Below are positions 1-10,309 of a DNA stretch of 64,000 bases, piece after piece. Numbering within the stretch: the stretch's first letter is position 1; each line of letters starts with the position of its first letter. The position numbers and the translations under genes are program-made. The notes beneath the pieces are model-generated. The model saw nothing but the letters and a program-made list of their open reading frames with translations, searched no databases and was not told the origin of the DNA. Origin of the DNA: Theobroma cacao (Eukaryota > Streptophyta > Magnoliopsida > Malvales > Malvaceae); assembly GCF_000208745.1 (NCBI RefSeq), contig NC_030853.1, forward strand, positions 4,536,707 to 4,600,706, in the 5' to 3' direction.

Positions 1-7
1 ATTTTTT

Positions 8-350
8 AAAGTTGTCTAGTCTTGGTAGAGGAGTTTTTATTTCCTTTGAAAATTGTGAAGCCTTGATGGAGGAGGTTTTTCTTTTCTTTAAAATTTAAAG
101 TTGTGAAGTCTCAGAGGAATTTTTATTTCGTCTTAAAGTTGTGAAGTCTCAATGAATGAGTTTTTTATTTCTTTTTAAAGTTGTGGAGTCTTGTGGAGGA
201 CCTTTTTTTTTTTCTTTTAAAATTGTGAAACCTCAATAGAGGAGTTTTTATTTCCTTTTAAAGTTATGGAACTTTGGAGGATGAATCTTTTATTTTCTTT
301 TAAAATTATGAAACCTTGTTAGAAGATTTTTTTATTTCTCTTAAAGTTAC
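8..350. repeat. Degenerate tandem repeat, about 41-42 bp unit, about 8 copies
   Basis: Successive units start with AAAGTTGTGAAGTCT-like words, pass through a GAGGAG core and end in a T-rich tract such as TTTTTATTTCCTTTT. Unit starts lie near 8, 48, 97, 135, 177, 219, 261 and 302, so the period is about 41-42 bp with a few indels. No open frame crosses the array. It looks like an old minisatellite; the array may begin before the window. Confidence 0.8.
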
Positions 351-767
351 GTAATCTCATTTTAAAAAGAAAAGTTTATTATTCAACTCTTCTAAACAAC
401 AATCATTGTCTATATGTTTTGTATAATTCTTGATCTTTAGAAAGTATGCAAAGAGGGCAACTATGGACATCAAATTTGTTTGGGCTTGGTCCCATTTTAT
501 TACCATTTTTTATTTTATTTGATTTATTTATGTGTATCTTTATTATCCTTAGGCCTTAAAAGGTTAGTGGCCTTATGACCCAATGTGCCACCTTGATCAA
601 AAGCCCAATCCACAGTAAAAGGACTTGAACTTCAGGCTAACAAGCCCACCAAAAACAAAAAACAGAAAAAGCAATGCCAAAATGGATCAATCAAGAAAAA
701 AATAAAAAAATTAGAAACAAATAAAAAATAAAAAATTTGTTATGAATAAATATGTGAATGTCCATTA
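351..767. other. AT-rich non-coding stretch, no gene seen
   Basis: This stretch holds A- and T-rich simple sequence (for example an A-rich tract near 645-735) and no reading frame resembling a known protein. The last five bases (763-767, CATTA) equal the five bases following the Copia-A LTR; see that entry. Confidence 0.6.
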
Positions 768-1028
768 TGTTATGACTCAAGAAGTGTAAACGAAGTCAAA
801 CAACCCAATAGGCAAGATACAAGAAATGTAATATGATTTGAACTCTTAACTAGAATTAGATTAGGATGATGATTCTAGGGATTGTTAGCCTATAAATAGG
901 TCTCTCACTTCATTTGTCAATACATACTTGAATAAAATCTTTTTACTCTCTCTAAATACTTTCTTTCTCTCTAAACACTTTCTCTTATATTTCTCTTATA
1001 GTTGTTTTTTCATATTTATTTCATAACA
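768..1028 (+). mobile_element. Copia-A 5' LTR (261 bp)
   Basis: The segment begins TGTTATGA and ends TCATAACA, a perfect 8-bp terminal inverted repeat of the TG...CA form. A TATA box (TATAAATAGG) lies at 891-900, followed by a pyrimidine-rich leader of CTCTCTAAA-type repeats, as expected for the R region of a small copia LTR. Immediately downstream is TTATCAGCACGA, a motif I recall directly after LTRs of small plant copia elements (Ale/Retrofit type), and then a gag relic. CATTA occurs on both sides of the LTR, so a solo LTR cannot be excluded, but the gag remnant downstream favours a 5' LTR with its interior. Confidence 0.75.
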
Positions 1029-1070
1029 CATTATCAGCACGATCTTTTCTAATCTCTCAAGTTTTGAAAT

Positions 1071-1246
1071 TATTTTGTTTTCATCATCTTCAAGCTTCAA
1101 AAGGATTTCAATGATTCGGTTTTGATTTATAATTTTAGCAAATTAGGTCAGTGTTGCTATTATTTTGTTTTCATCATCTCCAAGCTTTAAAAGAATTTCA
1201 ATGGTTGGTCTTTAATTTTTTGGTTTTAACAAATTAAGTAAGTGAC
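1071..1246 (+). repeat. 90-bp tandem duplication in the Copia-A leader
   Basis: Two adjacent copies start TATTTTGTTTTCATCATCT at 1071 and 1161 and stay alignable through TTTCAATG and CAAATTA to about 1153 and 1246. They differ by scattered substitutions, so the duplication is old. It lies between the primer-site-like motif and the gag relic, in the untranslated leader. Confidence 0.8.
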
Positions 1247-1609
1247 GTGATATCTTTTTAATATTTTCATTCCCTAAAAATCAACCTTAATACGAATTTT
1301 ACTAACATATAGTATATATTATATTCTGTCTCTTGATTGGAAAGTGAATTTGCTATTATATAGCTATTAATGAAAAATCATAATATCCATTCCCTAAAGT
1401 GAATGTGACAAACAAGCTACTAATAAAAAAATTATAAATTTGTCCATTCCTTGAAGTGAAGGCGACATCATTTAATAATTATAGTCATAATCATAAATCT
1501 ATCAATTTCTTGAAATGAATGCCACATCATTTAATAATTATGATCATGGATATGGAAGAGGTCATTATAATAATTTACACTATCATTATTTTAATTCTAC
1601 AAATAATTT

Positions 1610-1850
1610 TACTATCAGAAGTGGATGGCTAATTTTACCATCATAATCTAAGAATAATTTTATTAACAGAAGTGAATGAATAATTTTATCATCAGAATCT
1701 TAGAATAATTTTACCACCAGAAGTAGATGGATAATTTTACCACCAGAAGTGGATAGATGCCGTAACCCACTAACCCACCAGAAGTGAATAACCCATCAAA
1801 AAAATGGATGAATACTTTCAACCCACCAAAAGTAGATAAATAATGAAAAG
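1610..1850 (+). repeat. Degenerate short tandem repeat around CCACCAGAAGTGGAT
   Basis: Words of the form ACCACCAGAAGTGGATGG and ATAATTTTACCATCA recur at least six times with loose spacing. They sit just before the zinc-knuckle relic, so this may be an expanded low-complexity segment of the gag C-terminal region. No functional reading is proposed. Confidence 0.6.
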
Positions 1851-2150
1851 AAAAAAATGAAAAGATTAAAAAGAATATAAAAAACATATTGTTGTTAATG
1901 TGGCATGATAGACCATTCGTAACATACCTGTTATACGTCTTGAATTTTATCAAGCATTACTGAAAACTAAAACATCTTGTGATGATTTTAACCATGGTCA
2001 AGTTGATATAACACATCAAGATATTTGTCCACCCTGAAAGAGGAATTGGTTATATAATTGGTAATGAAAATATCCATGGTCGATTTTTTTGTCTTAAAAA
2101 AAGAATTGATCATTTAGTTGGTAATGAGAATATCCGAGAATGAACTTAAT

Positions 2151-3428
2151 AATAATTGGTATATTTTAGTATAACTATATTATGAAGATGGTTTAATAGT
2201 TCTTATTATATTTAAATAATATATTCTTAAAAATTTTCTAAATATTTTTTTAAAAAAAATTAATTTTAGCCTTGAATTAAAATATATATATATATTTTAT
2301 TTTGGTATTAATTAATGAAATTTATTAATTGGACAAAATAAAATTATTTTCTCAAATTGGGTTAAATTAAAATTAAAATTGAGGATTTTTATATGGTCAT
2401 AAAATTCGAAAGAGTGCCAAATGGATGTGATCCTAACAAGCAGCGGAAGCAAGCAAGATTGAAGAGAAGTACAAGTTGTAATTTTTTTTTTTTCTAGGAT
2501 GGACATTAATGTGGCTTATTATATATAAATATATATATATATATATATTATAATATTTATATGTATGAGTGATATTAGATATTATTTGTATGCTTGAAAA
2601 CATGTCATCTAGAATTAAGTTGCCAACATCTCTTAAGGAATGCTTTGCGTACATTATGTATTTTAGTTTAAAATGAGTTTTATACTATGAGATACATAAT
2701 GAATATAGGAAAATAAATCACATCTAGACAATATGGTAATATAGACTTAGTTATATACTAAAAGCGTTTAGTTGGAAATATAACTAAGCCTATAATTTGA
2801 CTTAGGATATTCTAAATATGCATCTAGAAAATCCGATAAAAAGTCAATCAAAACCCTAAGTATAAAAAATATTGAGTGGGAGATGATGCTAGTAATCCTA
2901 GAGTCCACGGTCTCCACTGTTGGCCCATTGGCATGTGAAACATGTCACTCCCTACAAGTGGATATGAATCTAGATCATGACGAACTGGGTATCTGAAAGG
3001 ATAAATCCTTTTAGGTGGATTATGAAGTGAGACCTCCCATAGAGGCTCACTAAGTAAGGAGCTTAAAATAATGAAACAAATGGTTATTACACTCAACATG
3101 AATTTACTATTAACCTACCTACAGTAGCTCTGTTAGTAAACTTCGTGGACCAAATGAAGGTGCTCCTTAACCATGTTAAGTACGAAGATACTGGGCAACA
3201 TAGTTAAGTGGGAGGGGTCCTAGTTTACCTAATAGGAAATTCTCACGGCCCATAGTCTGTTAATTTATTGAAGAAAGGTAAATGACCGTCGAACTAGTAA
3301 TATAATTTATAGGGTTTTATATATTGTCATCATGCATACATGCATCATGAGATGTTCAAAGTCTATGAATAACTAGTACGCTTACATAATTTTAAATGTA
3401 CTTTCAGAAACATATCTGTATCACAAAT
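2151..3428. other. Unassigned AT-rich DNA; possible leader of Copia-B
   Basis: No coding sequence is recognisable. (TA)n runs lie near 2283-2297 and 2521-2552. From about 2860 the sequence becomes more complex (GAGTGGGAGATGATGC, then AACATGTCACTCCCTACAA) and could be a copia 5' leader or the edge of another LTR. It does not resemble the 3' LTR of Copia-B at 7411-9503, so it is not that element's intact 5' LTR. How Copia-B lost its 5' LTR is unresolved. Confidence 0.4.
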
Positions 3429-4290
3429 ATGAATCCACTTTCAATTTTGCTAAACAAATGCACTCTGAATGGTGATAACTACTCTGAATGGAAAAGAAAC
3501 CTTAATATTGTCTTTAATTATAACAAGATCACATGGGTTCTTTCTGACCATGAGCTTGAAGCACTGACTCCCCAATCAACTCCATAAGATATTGAATATC
3601 ATAAGAAGTGGCATGATGCAAATGAGCTGGCTAAATGCTATATACTGGCCTCTATGAACAGTATATTGTAAAAGCAGCACGAAGGTATGGGTAATGCTGC
3701 TGACATAATGTTGCACCTACATGAGATGTTTGGTACGAAAACTAGATCTACTAAAGTGAAAGCAATCAATGCTTTTAAGCACCTTAAGCAGAAACCTGGC
3801 GAGCCAGTTAGAGATTACATGCTGAAAGTGATCTCTTGTCTCAATGAGGCAGAACTAAATGGTGCTGAGATAGATGTGGAAACGCAAATATCAATGATCG
3901 TTCATAGCTTGAATTCGTCATTTTCACAGTTCAAATTGGATTATGAATTGCACACTAGGGATTACACCCTAAGTGGGCTAATGAATGATTTTCAAAATGT
4001 GGAGGAAGTTCTTGATTTGAAAAAAAAACTGAAGCACATGCAATTTCCACTTCTAAGCCCAAACCCAAAGGTAAAAAAAAGATAATTGGAAATAAAAAGA
4101 TTTCTAAGGGCTCAGTGGGAGCAAAGAAAAAGCCTATGCAGAAAAAGACTGCTTCAAAAGACAACACCAAAGGAAAATGTTTCCATTGTGGTGTGAAAAG
4201 ACATTGGAAGCAAAATTGCAAGGTCTACTTTGAAAAAATCCAGAAGAACAAACAAGGTATGGGTTTTCTAAATATGTTAGAAGCCTGTTT
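3429..4290 (+). pseudogene. Copia-B gag (broken)
   Basis: Capsid/nucleocapsid polyprotein of a Ty1/copia element, likely the Tork/Angela-like group. The frame opening MNPLSILLNK at 3429 has the usual N-terminal pattern (LNGDNYSEWKRNL), followed by the conserved tract with QHEGM, IMLHLHEMFG and the SFSQFKLDY segment. The nucleocapsid zinc knuckle at 4178-4219 is intact: Cys-x2-Cys-x4-His-x4-Cys (CFHCGVKRHWKQNC). In-frame stops at 3585-3587 and about 3669-3671, plus frame changes near 4085-4115, prevent a continuous Gag. Protease follows directly in the same polyprotein order. A cytoplasmic particle role is known for the family; this copy is inferred dead. Confidence 0.85.
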
Positions 4291-7200
4291 AGTGGTTGAT
4301 TCTACAGATACTTGGATAGTAGATTCTGGAGCCACTAACCATGTTTGCAATTCTTTACAGGGGTTTCAACAAAGGAGAAAACTGAGTAAATGGCAGTTTC
4401 GGATGAGGATGGCAAATGGCACATTCGTTTTAGCATTAGTAGTGGGAGCCATTAGTCTTCAATTTCCTTATGGTCGTAGCTTAGTTTTGGACAATGTTTA
4501 TTACATTCTCGAGACTTATAGAAATTTGATTTCTATTTTTTATCTAATAAAGTCTAGATATTCAGTTTATTTTAGTGAGACACTCACTATTTATTTGAAT
4601 AAAGATTTTATTTGTTCTGGTATTGTAAGATATAATCTTTATTTCCTTGAGCCTATGACTTATTCTACAAATGCTATAGAAGCGATACGATTTGAAACTA
4701 AAAGAGTCAAAGAATCTAGTATAAATCAAAATTATCTTTGGCATCTGAGTTTAGGTCATATTAATCAAAATAGACTCAATAGGCTTATAAAGGATGGTAC
4801 TTTACCAGACATGGTTGAGTGTCCTTTGCTAGTATGTGAGTCTTGTATTGAAGCTAAAATGACTAAAGGGCCTTTCAAGGCAAAAGGTAACAAAATGCCA
4901 AACGTTCTAGACTTGGTGCACACAGATGTGTGTGGACCAATGAACGTAGAAGCTAGAGGAGGTTATGAATATTTCATAACTTTTATTGATGATTACTCGA
5001 GACATGACTTTGTGTATTTCATGCACAGAAAAAATGAATCCTTTGAAAAGTTCAAAGAATTTAAAGCTGAAGTTGAAAAGCAACTAGGCAAGCCATTGAA
5101 ACAACTTCGATCAGATCGGGGAGGTGAGTATTTATCAAATGAATCTTAGCAATATCTCACTGACAATGGGATAATTTCCAATTTGTCAGCGCCAAGAACA
5201 CCTCAACATAATGGTGTAGCTGAAAGAAAAAATAAGACTCTTTTAGAAATGGTTAGATCAATGATGTCCTATATTAACCTTCCAATCTCATTCTGAGGAT
5301 ATTGTACGCAAACTGCTCAGTACTTGCTCAATTTTGCTCCATCTAAGGCTGTGCCTAAGACACCAAGGGAGTTATGGATAGGGCGTAAATCATCTATATG
5401 TCATTTACGAACTTGGGGATGTCCTACACATTTTTTAAAGCTAGAGTCCACAAAGATGGAACCAAAGATTGAGGTGTGCTTGTTTGTAGGATATCCAAAG
5501 GGAACAAGAGGTTATTACTTTTATAGTCCTCAAGATAAGAAAGTTTTTGTTAGTATGAATGCCACTTTCTTAGATGAAGAGTTTGTGAGAAATTACAAAC
5601 CTAGAAGTGAAATTGTCTTAGAAGAATTGTCTGATCCTTCATATTTAAGAGTTAATTATGAAGATGTCATAACATAGTCTGATTCAAGGGTTGAAACAAA
5701 AACACAACCTGAACATCAAATAATGGTGCGTCGACGTAGTGGGAGGGTTGTGAGACAACTAGAAAGATACATGGGTCTGGGAGAAGACATGATTGCACTC
5801 TCAAACGAACATGAATATGATCCTATTACATATAAAGAAGCTATTAATGATGTTGATGATGAAGAATGGCATAAGGCAATGAAATCTGAGTTAGACTCCA
5901 TGGATTATAATAAAGTCTGGACTTTAGTAGATCCACCTGAAGGGATAAAACCTATAGGGTGCAAATGGATTTACAAGAGAAAAAAAGGAAGTGATGGAAA
6001 GGTAGAGACTTTCAAGGCTAGACTAGTGGCCAAGGGTTTTACCCAAAGAGACGGGATTGACTATGAGGAAACCTTCTCGCCAGTTGCTATGCTTAAATCC
6101 ATCAGGATTCTCTTATCCATAGCCGTACATCTTGATTATGAGATATGGCAAATGGATGTCAAGACCGCATTTTTAAATGGAGATCTTGAAAAGCGCATTT
6201 ATATGGCTCAACCAGAAGGTTTCATTAAAAAGGGCCATGAGCATAAGGTTTGTGAATTGCACAGGTCCATTTATGGACTTAAGCAAGCATCTAGGTCTTG
6301 GAACATAAGATTTCATATTGCTATCAAATCATACGATTTCCAGCAAAATGTTGATAAACCTTGTGTCTATAAAAGGATACAAGATAAAAAGGTTGTTTTC
6401 CTAGTCCTTTATATTGATGACATTCTACTCATTGGGAATGATATAGGAATGTTATCAACAGTTAAAGGTTGGCTAAACCATCAATTCGATATGAAGGATT
6501 TAGGAGAAGCTAGCTATGTTCTAAGGATCAAACTTATAAAGGATCGTAAGAACAAGCAGATAGCATTATCTCAAGCATCCTACATAAACAAGATTTTGGC
6601 CAAGTTTGCTATGCAAGATTTCAATAAGGGTTTTATGCCCTCTAGACATGGAATCAAACTTTCTAAGGAAATGTCACCTAAAACTCCAGAAGAAGTTGAA
6701 TACATGAGACGGATTCCATATGCATCTGCCGTTGGAAGTCTCATGTATGCTATGCTACGCACTAGGCCAGATATTTGCTATGCAATTGCATTGGTTAACC
6801 GATTTCAGTCAAACCCAAGCGTGAAGCACTAGACTACAGTCAAGTGCATTTTTCAATATCTTCGTAGAACGAAGAATTATATGCTTGTATATTCTGAAAG
6901 TGACCTTGTAGCAATAGGGTACACTGATTCAGATTTTCAGTCTGATGTTGATTCTAGAAAATCAACATCAGGATCTGTTTTCACCATTGGAGGAAGAGCC
7001 ATAGTTTAGAGGAGTGTAAAGTAATGTTGTATTGCAGACTCTACTATGGAAGTAGAGTATGTTGCGGCTTATGAAGTAGCAAAGGAAGCTGTATGGCTCT
7101 GTAAGTTCCTTATGGACCTTGAAGTAATTCCAGATGCGGACAAGCCTATTACACTCTATTGTGATAACAGTGGAGCAGTGGCTAACTCAAAAGAACCTCG

Positions 7201-7336
7201 GAATCATAAAGCAGTAAAACATATTGAAAGAAAGTATCATCTCATTCGAGAGATCATACAACGTGGAGAAGTACTTGTGAAGAAAATTCCAACAGAGCAA
7301 AACCTCGTTGATCCATTCACAAAGACTCAAACATAA
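4291..7336 (+). pseudogene. Copia-B pol: protease, integrase, RT, RNase H (broken)
   Basis: Domains run in the copia order PR-INT-RT-RH. Protease shows the active-site triad WIVDSGA at about 4313-4333 (Asp codon 4322-4324). The pre-integrase zinc region has HLSLGH and CESC. Integrase shows FIDDYS, DRGGEY and GVAERKNKT, covering the D,D35E residues. Reverse transcriptase starts near 5860, carries WQMDVKTAFLNG and has its catalytic YIDD at 6410-6421. RNase H shows ADSTMEVEY and CDNSGAV and ends in the DPFTK tail. Breaks: TAG at 5147-5149 inside integrase, TGA near 5295 in place of an expected Trp, TAG near 6832, and further stops near 7008 and 7023. Several stops look like single C-to-T or G-to-A changes. 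Not functional as read. Confidence 0.9.
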
Positions 7337-7394
7337 AAGAGTTTCGATCGTCACTTAGAAGGTCTTGGAATAAGGGATATGTCATACTTGCTTT

Positions 7395-7410
7395 AGGGCA
7401 AGTGGGAGAT
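7395..7410 (+). other. Copia-B polypurine tract
   Basis: A purine-rich stretch (AGGGCAAGTGGGAGAT) ends exactly where the 3' LTR starts with TGTTAGGA. This is the expected plus-strand primer for reverse transcription. The spacing is directly adjacent, as in other plant copia elements. Confidence 0.8.
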
Positions 7411-9503
7411 TGTTAGGAATTTTGAGAATATGGTGCCCTGGAAAGCAAGTATATTCTCATGTTTAAATTTATTGAATTTATTTGTAATGAAAGTACATTT
7501 TGATAATAAGACGAAGAATTTGTTTTAGTAAGCATTTGTTATCTAGTTATTAAGGTACCAAGATTCTATTGAGATATTAAAATACATTTGTATGAAGAGT
7601 CATACATAGGAGACATGTATTTTAATTGAATCTAAAAATTGTTCACAACCATATAATAAAGCTGGTCACTTTATTATGTTAAGGCTGTAGTGTCCAGGTT
7701 ACTTCCAACGAAACGAATGTGATTCATTTCAAGGGAATGATGAGCCTCAAATCATCTAAATGGTTGACTTCGAGTAATGACACTATAACATGAACTGGAA
7801 TCATGTGAGAATCAAATTTAAATTTTACCGTTACCTAAATCTTGATCTCGAACTTATGCATTTGCTTATAGTAGAAGCTAAATCCTGATGGATAGTGGAC
7901 TCGTGTTTAATCTCCTTATAATTTTTTATTTATCATGAGCATGATCATCATAAAGCGTTGATCTAGACTCCGCATTTTGGGATTATAATTGAGATAAGCA
8001 TTTGGGAACATATACACAGATAATGGAATTCATAGCATTAACATCACTTCTAGTGATTTCAAGAAGATTAGTGATTAATCTAGGCCCAGTGGATTGATGA
8101 ATTAGCTACTTATCACATCTGAATACTCAAAAGATTAGATCTAGAGTATTGAATCACTAATTGGATGAAATTTGAGACTAAAGGACAAAATTGGCATAAA
8201 GGGTAAAACGGTAATTTCACCTTTTGTCATTGGATGGTTATGAGGGTTCACAATATAAGGTTTGCAATTGGACAACTAATAATTAATATCAAATAATCAA
8301 TTATTTCTTGTAATTATAGTTAATCCAAGAGTGCAACAATGAATCTATGGTGGAGTGATTTCATGGTTAATAAGCTTGAATAATTTTTAATGAGATTAAG
8401 AATAATTCTAAGTTTATTGGAGCTTGGAATATCTATGTCCAAATAGATTCCCCACTTAGCTTCGTAGAATTCAACTTGTTTAAGTTGGAATGCATGTTTT
8501 AATTTGTTTAATTAAATTGTGTACAAAATTGACAGCTTTGACATGTTTGTCTTAATTTAGACAAGAAAACATGTTTGGTCTTAATTTAGACAAGAAAATA
8601 TGTTTGCCTTAATTTAAGACAAGAAAAATATTTTTTGTCTTAATTTAGTCAAGAAAACATATTTGTCTCAATTTATACAAGATAAAATATTTTTTGTCTT
8701 AATTACAGACAAGAGTTGTCTTAAACTGAGATAATTTTAGGAGGATTCTTGCAAAATGAATCTAGACATCCATGTTGATAAAAAGAGACTCCATGTTTGA
8801 CTATTACTCTTTTATTTATTATTAATTCTTTTTAAATAAAGATGGATAATAATAAAATAAGAGCTTTTATTCAATAAGGAGTTTTATTTTATCAAGAACT
8901 CTAAATGATAATTAAAGAATTAAATTATTTATTCTTTAATTTATATTTTGATAATTATGGATCATGTTTGATGCTTCCATAACTCTGAATGGATGGTCAA
9001 GATTGATTCAAAGGTGTTTCATTTTGATTAAACCTTTGAAGCAAGAGTTTTAATAAAAGGAGAAGAGATTGGAAGAAAAGAAAAGAACGTACTTCATCTT
9101 AAAAAACAGGTTTAGCCATCTCTTCTCTTCTCCTCCTCCAAGCTTTTCCAAAGAAAAGAGAATAAACTTAGTTGCTATCTTGTAGCCTTGCATTCCACAC
9201 CTTGTCCACTCAAGACTCAAGTTGAAAGTATTCTTGAAGAATAAGTGGTAAACTTATATGGTCGAAAAATCATTCATTAGTGTGGTATTGTCAGAAAATA
9301 AGAATCTCAAAATAAAGGTATGATTTTCTTACTTAATAGATTCTTATTTTATTTTATTTTTTTTGATGTGATTATATTACTTGCAATAATAATAATGTGT
9401 GTTTCCGCATGTGTAATTGGATTGCTTGCTTCCTTTGTTAAAGAAATTTTTGAAATCCATGCTTTACACAATCACATTAATCCACTAAGATCCTCTTCCA
9501 ACA
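7411..9503 (+). mobile_element. Copia-B 3' LTR (2093 bp)
   Basis: Starts TGTTAGGAAT right after the polypurine tract. The proposed end is ...CTTCCAACA at 9503, giving an imperfect terminal inverted repeat (TGTTaGGAA/TTCCAACA). Independent support for this edge: from 9504 onward the sequence aligns with the Gypsy-A LTR (17186 onward), so the boundary is where foreign DNA resumes. A repeated palindrome array lies at 8546-8745 and a TATA-like AATAAAAGG lies near 9051-9060. No matching 5' LTR is found upstream, so the element is 5'-truncated or rearranged. Confidence 0.75.
8546..8745 (+). repeat. Array of about six 29-32 bp palindromic repeats in the Copia-B LTR
   Basis: Six copies of TTGTCTTAATTTAGACAAGA-like words begin near 8547, 8578, 8606, 8635, 8663 and 8695. 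Each word is itself a near-palindrome (TTGTCT...AGACAA). The array sits about 350-500 bp upstream of the TATA-like site. By position and unit size it resembles the repeated BII boxes in the U3 of tobacco Tnt1, which act as transcription activators; function here is inferred. Confidence 0.75.
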
Positions 9504-10081
9504 GAAAAGAGGGGTTTTTAGTAAGAAATTAAATCAATTGCATTGTTTTTGAAACAAGTGCATCATGATTTCCACATTCTTCCTATTGATTGCTTGTTCC
9601 CTTCTTATGTTCACTCATTGAGTTTGTACTCACTGTTTTCAATTTCATGTTTTCAGATCAGAAGGCAGTTTGAACCTAGGTCGAGGTGTCCACGTAGTTT
9701 CATCTCCTTGGTAGGTATTTTGGCATTCAGTAGTCGCACCTTTACTGTGGTAACTCTGTTGGAAATCAATAGTCATTTTGTTTTATGAATACGTTCATGT
9801 GATGTAAAGTACTAAGATACGTGTCTTAGACAAAATATGTATATTTTAACTGTTAAAGCCACCATGATTTGAAATGTTAACATCATTTTAGGTTTATATT
9901 AATGAAATTCTTGATTGCTATAGCCCATTATTAAAGTGATTATAAGTTAGACTTATGAAAGATGACTTGAGAATAGTTAATGGAATGTTGAGCAAGATTA
10001 TATAATAGGCTTGCTTGGGCTTGGCAAGCTATGCCCATTGAGCCCATGTGTCGGTCATGACCTAAAAATTGGGTCGTGACA
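9504..10081 (+). mobile_element. Gypsy-A 5' LTR, 3' fragment (578 bp)
   Basis: Aligns with the last 581 bases of the complete 3' LTR (17186-17766) over its whole length, with roughly nine in ten bases identical by eye. It ends ...GGGTCGTGACA and is followed by a tRNA-Met primer-binding site. The first about 1.96 kb of the LTR is absent: the Copia-B 3' LTR abuts it, and no part of the missing LTR is found upstream of Copia-B. Confidence 0.9.
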
Positions 10082-10085
10082 GACT

Positions 10086-10097
10086 TGGTATCAGAGC
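10086..10097 (+). other. Gypsy-A primer-binding site (initiator tRNA-Met)
   Basis: TGGTATCAGAGC, the standard complement of the 3' end of plant initiator tRNA-Met, lies four bases after the 5' LTR end. It is intact, unlike the same site in Gypsy-B. It primes minus-strand DNA synthesis in this family. Confidence 0.95.
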
Positions 10098-10309
10098 CCT
10101 AGGTTGTTTAGGTCCTAAGACTTCCCGTTTGTTTGTCTAGCGGAGTGTCGGGTCTTTATGTGGAAACTTTGGTTGTGAAGTGTGAACCGTGGCACATTTT
10201 ACAACCAAGGGACCGCATAAATTCCCTATCTTAGAAGCCACTTTTTCCTTTATATATGATTATAGAAAAATGTGTTTAATAATAGGTGTTTGCTCTTGTC
10301 TAGGTAAGA

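Larger units (their letters stand above)
1029..2150 (+). pseudogene. Copia-A internal remnant (gag, zinc knuckle, start of protease)
   Basis: Decayed plus-strand interior of a small Ty1/copia element. Around 1543-1600 the translation reads like the Gly/Arg/Tyr/Asn-rich C-terminus of Ale/Retrofit-type Gag (HGYGRGHYNN). At 1890-1931 a CCHC zinc knuckle is recognisable (Cys-x2-Cys-x4-His-x4-Cys), although a stop codon sits at one of the x2 positions and another between the His and the last Cys. The following codons still resemble the usual 'YQALLK' continuation after a frame change, then degrade near 2150. There is no integrase, reverse transcriptase or 3' LTR. It cannot encode a protein. The lineage assignment rests on motif recognition only. 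Confidence 0.6.

Noticed and set aside
9320..9788. Two short plus-strand frames at the Copia-B/Gypsy-A junction
   Set aside because: They lie entirely in LTR sequence, and one reads continuously in the LTR fragment shared with 17186-17460. No gene is indicated.
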